Shown: positions 14,589 through 17,995 of the stretch, piece by piece
Layout: each line of letters begins with the position of its first letter
Position numbering within the stretch: position 1 is the stretch's first letter
DNA from: Alphaproteobacteria bacterium
GTDB taxonomy: Bacteria > Pseudomonadota > Alphaproteobacteria > JAAXGF01
Direction of reading: 5' to 3'
NCBI GenBank assembly: GCA_012267605.1
Contig: JAAXGF010000292.1
Location: forward strand, 1 to 17,995
DNA: 17,995 nt
Made by a program: the position numbers and the translations under genes
The notes under the pieces: generated by a model
Seen by the model: only the letters and a program-made list of their open reading frames with translations
Told to the model about the DNA's origin: nothing
The model's database searches: none

Positions 14589-15228
14589 CCTCGTTTCCTT
14601 ACTTCGGCAGCCGTCATGGAGACGTATGTAGACTGTTTCGTGCGTTGAATAAAACGGGTGGATTAATAGAGTGGAGTCCGGCGGCGACATCAGGGATTCT
14701 ACTTATGGTGTATCTTCCGAAGCATGTGGATTTTGCGCTGTACATGGCGTCTGGTCGCCACTGTACTGCCACCTGGATCCGTTTACGTTAAATCTTATAT
14801 TGTCCGAGGTGACAAACTCGGCCAGAAATAAGATGTCGGCGCGGTCGAGATCTTACGCCGGGCCTACTACTAGTGCGGCCTTCGAAGTTCGATCAGTTTA
14901 CATTCCAAGTGCCTCGATTGAGCAGTATCGGCTAAGTTTCTCCGATTTGACCAGGCCCCAGCTCTCGCAGCAACACCGCGAACCCCACTTGCGAACGTCC
15001 TCGCGGAATTTTCGCTAAGCTATTATTCTATGTACGAAAATGCGCCGTAGCGCAACTTCTACGTCTGTTCCGGCCCGCTCCCCCTTCCGGCTATCCACGG
15101 GTGGTATTTTCTCACGCGGGCCATGGCCAGCCCGCTCCCGCTCCCGACCACCCACGGGAGTATGCTGATATGGGTGGCCGGTGGGGGGAGCGGGCTGGTG
15201 CCGCGTAAATTGGAAAGGACTCAACTCC
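14589..15228. other. Mostly gene-free stretch with one doubtful frame
   Basis: About 640 nt. A GTG-initiated 115-codon frame (14671-15018) is the only long plus-strand frame. Its composition is Ser/Arg-rich without recognisable domain and without a clear Shine-Dalgarno, so it is not called as a gene. Fragments in neighbouring frames look protein-like (e.g. GSVYVKSYIVRGDKLGQK near 14772-14830), so this may be a decayed gene. The right end, 15070-15198, is a GC-rich repeat/hairpin element listed separately. Confidence 0.4.
15070..15198 (+). repeat. GC-rich element with two alternative left arms and one right arm
   Basis: A 28-nt unit occurs at 15070-15097 and again, imperfectly, at 15127-15154. 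Its complement is at 15171-15198. Left arm 1 pairs with the right arm with 23 Watson-Crick pairs, 4 G-U wobbles and 1 mismatch. Left arm 2 pairs with 24 Watson-Crick pairs, 1 wobble and 3 mismatches, around a 16-nt loop. The two pairings exclude each other. The two left arms also share a downstream CCACGGG-x-GTAT. The right arm ends 30 nt before the dehydrogenase ATG. It could be a leader attenuator or a dispersed palindromic repeat. Confidence 0.7.
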
Positions 15229-16104
15229 ATGACTCGACTGGCGTTTCTCGGCCTCGGAACAATGGGTTACCCGATGGCCGGGCACTTAGCCAAGGCCGGC
15301 CACGACGTCACGGTTTATAACCGCACGCCGGCCAAGGCCGAGGCTTGGGTGCGTGAATTCAGCGGCAAACACCGAACCACTCCGGCGCGGGCGACCGAGG
15401 GCGCCGACGTGGTGTTTACATGTGTCGGCAACGACGACGACCTGCGCGAGGTCGTGCTCGGCGAATCCGGAGCCTTCGCCGGCATGGGACAGGGGGCCAT
15501 TTTGGTCGACCATACCACTGCATCCGCCGATGTCGCCCGCACCCTCGGCGAGGCAGCGAAAGCTGGGGGGCATGGATTCCTCGACGCGCCGGTATCCGGC
15601 GGCCAGTCTGGCGCGCAAAACGGCAAATTGACAGTGATGGTCGGCGGGGGGGCCGATGTGTTTGCCAAGGCACGCCCGTCGATCGAAAGCTATGCGCAGG
15701 CGGTAACCTTCATGGGGCCGGTGGGCGCCGGCCAACTGACCAAGATGGTCAACCAAATCTGTATCGCCGGTCTGTTGCAGGGCCTTTCCGAGGGCTTGAA
15801 CTTCGCCGTCCGCGCGGGGCTCGACGCCGGCAAGGCGGTCGAAGTGATCGCCCAAGGCGCGGCCCAATCCTGGCAAATGGACAACCGGGCGAAGACCATG
15901 TTGGCCGATGAGTTCAACTTTGGATTCGCCGTCGATTGGATGCGCAAGGATCTTGGGATTTGCCTCGACGAGGCCCGGGGCAACGGCGCGCTGCTGCCCG
16001 TCACCGCCCAGGTCGACCAGTTCTACGCCCGCCTGCAAGCGACCGGCGGCGGACGTTGGGATACCTTGATCTTGATTCGCCTACTCTATACCGGCGAGGC
16101 TTAG
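15229..16104 (+). CDS. Beta-hydroxyacid dehydrogenase (3-hydroxyisobutyrate dehydrogenase/GLYR family)
   Basis: 291 residues from ATG 15229 (AAAGGA with 9-nt spacer). The longer frame starting at 15181 would run through the hairpin arm and is rejected. The N-terminal Rossmann fold shows GLGTMGYPMA (8-17); NRT at 31-33, after the second strand, argues for NADP(H) rather than NAD(H). The substrate motif DAPVSGG is at 119-125. The catalytic lysine is K172 in GAGQLTKMVNQ, with N175. K240-D241 belongs to the conserved C-terminal helix. It oxidises a 3-hydroxy acid, or reduces the semialdehyde or glyoxylate; the exact substrate cannot be read. The length is normal for the family. It stands alone, behind the GC-rich alternative hairpin. 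Confidence 0.9.
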   Translation: MTRLAFLGLGTMGYPMAGHLAKAGHDVTVYNRTPAKAEAWVREFSGKHRTTPARATEGADVVFTCVGNDDDLREVVLGESGAFAGMGQGAILVDHTTASADVARTLGEAAKAGGHGFLDAPVSGGQSGAQNGKLTVMVGGGADVFAKARPSIESYAQAVTFMGPVGAGQLTKMVNQICIAGLLQGLSEGLNFAVRAGLDAGKAVEVIAQGAAQSWQMDNRAKTMLADEFNFGFAVDWMRKDLGICLDEARGNGALLPVTAQVDQFYARLQATGGGRWDTLILIRLLYTGEA

Positions 16105-16127
16105 AGGGATCTCTTAGGTTCTAACGG

Positions 16128-16156
16128 TTGATTCAATTATCCGGGCTTGCTACCTT
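16128..16156 (+). promoter_or_regulatory. Weak sigma70-like promoter candidate for the tyrosinase module
   Basis: TTGATT (16128-16133), a 17-nt spacer and TACCTT (16151-16156). The spacing is ideal, but the -10 matches only half of the consensus. If real, transcription would start near 16163, just before the palindrome at 16177-16188. Confidence 0.22.
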
Positions 16157-16176
16157 CAATATTTAGCGAATTTGTT

Positions 16177-16188
16177 GGAAACGTTTCC
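16177..16188. promoter_or_regulatory. LacI-family-type operator palindrome
   Basis: GGAAACGTTTCC is a perfect 12-bp palindrome centred on CG with AAACGTTT. This pattern is typical of LacI/GalR-family operators and CcpA-like sites. It lies 66 nt before the ATG of the cofactor-like gene, in the only leader of the copper module. No LacI-type regulator gene is in the window, so the assignment is by motif alone. Confidence 0.4.
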
Positions 16189-16244
16189 CGCATGCGGTTG
16201 TCTGATGGGCCGCGGCCGTGGGAAGGTTTCCGTTATTCGAACTG

Positions 16245-16249
16245 GGAGG
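16245..16249 (+). promoter_or_regulatory. Shine-Dalgarno deciding the cofactor-like protein start
   Basis: GGAGG with a 5-nt spacer precedes ATG 16255. It is a near-consensus site and favours this start over the in-frame upstream start at 16147, which lies before the operator-like palindrome. Confidence 0.65.
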
Positions 16250-16254
16250 GGGTC

Positions 16255-16656
16255 ATGCAATCAGGAAAAGAAAAGGTCGCCGGATGTAAGGTAGAGCATG
16301 CCGAAGAGGTTGGCGACGACCTTAGGCACCTTGATCAGCCGGACTGGGTTAAGGAATTGGCGCGCGGTGGCCACGGCCACGATGATCACGCGGGCCACGG
16401 CGGCCACGGGGGTGATCACGACGGCGGTTTCACCTCGACTCGAACAACCCACCACGATGGTCATGAAATCGAAATCAAGACCACCTACCACATCAAGATC
16501 GACGGAAAACCGTACCGCGGGCACTTGTCCGTAAACGACGATGGCCACCTCCACTGCCACGCCATACCTTATGAGACCTACGGATCCGCCTTGGATTTCG
16601 TACGCAACTTGATCGACATATACCCCGATACCTTCGCCACCAAAACGCAGGGGTAG
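16255..16656 (+). CDS. His-rich tyrosinase cofactor (MelC1-like) copper chaperone
   Basis: 133 residues, immediately upstream of the tyrosinase gene (5 nt between stop and GTG). Residues 39-56 form a His/Gly/Asp-rich segment (GGHGHDDHAGHGGHGGDH), a likely copper-binding stretch; further histidines are at 66-67 and 70. The C-terminal half (72-124) has EIEIKTTYHIKIDGKPYRGH, a DDGHLHCHAIPY cluster (H98, H100, C101, H102) and YGSALDFVRNLIDIYP. This resembles the MelC1/tyrosinase-cofactor pattern of 'DG...H...G...PY.T...A...A'. Streptomyces MelC1 loads copper into apo-tyrosinase and is exported through Tat with it. Here no signal peptide is visible, so copper loading would occur in the cytoplasm. 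The assignment rests on gene order plus a weak domain pattern. Confidence 0.68.
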   Translation: MQSGKEKVAGCKVEHAEEVGDDLRHLDQPDWVKELARGGHGHDDHAGHGGHGGDHDGGFTSTRTTHHDGHEIEIKTTYHIKIDGKPYRGHLSVNDDGHLHCHAIPYETYGSALDFVRNLIDIYPDTFATKTQG

Positions 16657-16661
16657 GGGCC

Positions 16662-17543
16662 GTGATCCGACACAATATTTTGACAAATGACGTCGCGCGC
16701 CAAAATTTTGTCCAGGGATGCCTGGCACTGAAAGCGGAACCCCTCGGGACCACCCGTTACAGTACGTACGACTATTTCGCATTTTGGCATCACCGGGCGA
16801 TGAACTTTATGACCCCGCCCGGCAATTCTGCCGGCCGCAATGCGGCCCATGCGGGGCCCGTTTTTGGTCCCTGGCACAGATTCTTGCTCATCGTTTTCGA
16901 GAATCAAATTCGGCGCGTATTGAACGAAGACGACTTTCGCTTACCCTATTGGGATTGGGCGGCGGATGCGGCCAGTCCCGCCGGTTCGCCCCTGTGGGGA
17001 CCAGACGTCCTCGGCGGATCGGGAAATCCCGTGCGTTCCGGGCCGTTTCGCGACGGATCAGGGTTCAACATCCGGTTGACACAAGATGGAAATTCCGACG
17101 ACTGGATGGACGTGGACCGTCCGCTCAGGCGCGGATTCAACATTTTCGGTACAACCGTGCCCTCCGCGACGGAAGTCACGAATTCGATCAACAGCTTTCC
17201 ATTTTACGAGCGCCAACCCTACAACAATGACGTTTCCAGCTTCCGCTGGGACCTCGAAATCCCCCTCCATAGCACCGTTCACCGCTTCGTCGGCGGCGAC
17301 ATGATGACCACAACGTCGCCGAACGATCCCGTATTCTTTCTCCATCACTGCAATATCGACCGGATATGGGCGCGGTGGCAAAGCACCTATCCCCAAGCGC
17401 TCTATCTACCCCGGCAAACCGCCCCCGACACTTACCGCTTCCACCGGGAGGACGATCGCATGCACACCTTCTTGGACATTAATCTCACGCCCGCCGACAT
17501 CCTCGATTACACCGTCTATTATGATTACGACATACTGAACTAA
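16662..17543 (+). CDS. Tyrosinase (type 3 copper enzyme)
   Basis: 293 residues from GTG 16662. This start gives the usual N-terminal tyrosinase strand (IRHNILTNDVARQNF). The enzyme would oxidise monophenols and diphenols to o-quinones with a coupled binuclear copper site. CuA ligands: H43 or H44 (FWHHRAM), H63 and H72 (HAGPVFGPWHRFLL). CuB ligands: H203 and H207 (LHSTVHRF) and H229 in DPVFFLHHCNIDRIW, which fits the DPxF..xxHxxxD signature. LPYWDWA (94-100) is also typical. The CuA motif has FGPWHR where most have F(L/M)PWHR. The size equals compact bacterial tyrosinases, without a C-terminal lid or signal peptide. Translational coupling with the His-rich protein is likely. No other pigment genes are in the window. 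Confidence 0.92.
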   Translation: MIRHNILTNDVARQNFVQGCLALKAEPLGTTRYSTYDYFAFWHHRAMNFMTPPGNSAGRNAAHAGPVFGPWHRFLLIVFENQIRRVLNEDDFRLPYWDWAADAASPAGSPLWGPDVLGGSGNPVRSGPFRDGSGFNIRLTQDGNSDDWMDVDRPLRRGFNIFGTTVPSATEVTNSINSFPFYERQPYNNDVSSFRWDLEIPLHSTVHRFVGGDMMTTTSPNDPVFFLHHCNIDRIWARWQSTYPQALYLPRQTAPDTYRFHREDDRMHTFLDINLTPADILDYTVYYDYDILN

Positions 17544-17613
17544 ACGCGACGCCAAAACACGCTGTGTGCAATCGAGAATACGATTTATTTAACAGTGTCT
17601 TGTAGATCGTTGT

Positions 17614-17995
17614 TCACATTTTTTCTTCCGATTTTGCTCTGACCCACAGGGCCTCCATTTCGGCCAAATCGGCGTCGTCGGGAGTGCGGCCATCCGCCGC
17701 CAGCAGGACCTCGATGCGGCGGAAGCGGCGCTCGAACTTGGCGTTGGCGGCGCGCAGAGCGGCCTCCGGATCCAGACCCAGGTGGCGGGCCAGGTTGGCG
17801 CAGGCGAACAAGAGATCGCCGAGTTCGTCCGCCAAGCGCTCGGGAGCGGCGTTTTCGGCCATCTCGGCGCGCAATTCGCCGATTTCTTCGTCAATTTTTT
17901 CGAGCACGGGTTCGGCACTAGGCCAGTCGAAGCCGACGCGGGCGGCGCGCTTCTGTAGCTTTTCGGCGCGGAGCAGGGCAGGGAGGGCCAGCGCC
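17614..17995 (-). CDS. mazG: MazG nucleoside triphosphate pyrophosphohydrolase, C-terminal part (5' end outside window)
   Basis: The frame is open from the right edge to a TGA at 17614-17616, about 126 codons. It reads LQKRAARVGFDW...VLEKIDEEIGEL, the start of the second MazG domain, with the Mg-binding EExxE (DEEIGEL) and ExxD (DELGDLLF) helices intact, then ANLARHLGLDPEAALRAANAKFERRF. Full MazG is about 260-280 residues with two such domains, so roughly half is present. It hydrolyses (d)NTPs to NMP and pyrophosphate as a house-cleaning enzyme and modulates (p)ppGpp-linked stress survival in E. coli. It is convergent with the tyrosinase gene across a 70-nt gap. The GTG at 17907 is internal, not the start. 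Confidence 0.93.
   Translation of the reverse strand, partial: ALALPALLRAEKLQKRAARVGFDWPSAEPVLEKIDEEIGELRAEMAENAAPERLADELGDLLFACANLARHLGLDPEAALRAANAKFERRFRRIEVLLAADGRTPDDADLAEMEALWVRAKSEEKM

Noticed and set aside
14671..15018. 115-codon GTG-initiated frame
   Set aside because: Unrecognised, Ser/Arg-rich and without a good ribosome site; neighbouring frames look equally protein-like, so at best it is a decayed gene.
15181..15228. Longer N-terminus for the dehydrogenase
   Set aside because: It would start inside the right arm of the hairpin. ATG 15229 has a good Shine-Dalgarno and begins exactly at the Rossmann strand.
15286..16038. 250-codon frame antisense to the dehydrogenase
   Set aside because: It is fully antisense to a gene with intact Rossmann and catalytic motifs; a GC-driven shadow.
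17614..17907. Complete 97-residue MazG-like protein starting at GTG 17907
   Set aside because: The frame stays open to the window edge and encodes further MazG sequence (LQKRAARVGFDW), so the GTG is internal.

Overview
The window looks like chromosomal DNA of an alphaproteobacterium, most likely near the Rhodospirillales. This is inferred from four things: a DUF898/YjgN membrane protein overlapping an M48 peptidase gene, remnants of an imuB-dnaE2 mutagenesis cassette whose DnaE2 N-terminus is alphaproteobacterial in style, small GTCAT...ATGGATC palindromic repeats, and a DUF3047 gene. No rRNA, tRNA, CRISPR array or transposase was seen.

Layout, left to right. (1) 107-2356, minus strand: a tight operon encoding a secreted DUF3047 protein, a ferritin-like di-iron protein and a TIGR04283-type GT2 glycosyltransferase. 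(2) 2771-6143, plus strand: an exported or anchored coiled-coil protein with a CARDB-like end, a DUF4126 membrane protein with a proline-rich tail, and a methyltransferase that carries an ArsR-like winged helix behind an apparent signal peptide. (3) 6227-8480, minus strand: the YjgN/DUF898 membrane protein, then the M48 peptidase overlapping it by 17 nt. (4) 8481-12374: a 925-residue TIR-STAND-TPR protein, a probable anti-phage NLR-like sensor. It is bracketed by small palindromic elements, and the outermost pair is a perfect 33-bp direct repeat. (5) 12375-14588: a wrecked SOS-mutasome locus. The 3' half of imuB has an internal amber codon. A pentapeptide-repeat gene with a very AT-rich leader follows. 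Then the first ~30 codons of dnaE2 are fused in frame to an unrelated reading frame. (6) 14589-15228: mostly gene-free, ending in a GC-rich element with two alternative left arms for one right arm. (7) 15229-17543, plus strand: a beta-hydroxyacid dehydrogenase, then a two-gene copper module (His-rich tyrosinase-cofactor-like protein plus tyrosinase) behind a LacI-type palindrome. (8) 17614-17995, minus strand: the C-terminal part of MazG.

The most notable region is 8.5-14.6 kb. There a defence-type TIR-STAND gene sits between palindromic repeats and directly abuts a cassette broken at three or more points, one break having made a chimeric ORF. Second-tier items are the signal-peptide/HTH/methyltransferase fusion, the alternative hairpin before the dehydrogenase, and the tyrosinase module without export signals. 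All assignments come from reading the sequence. No database search was run.
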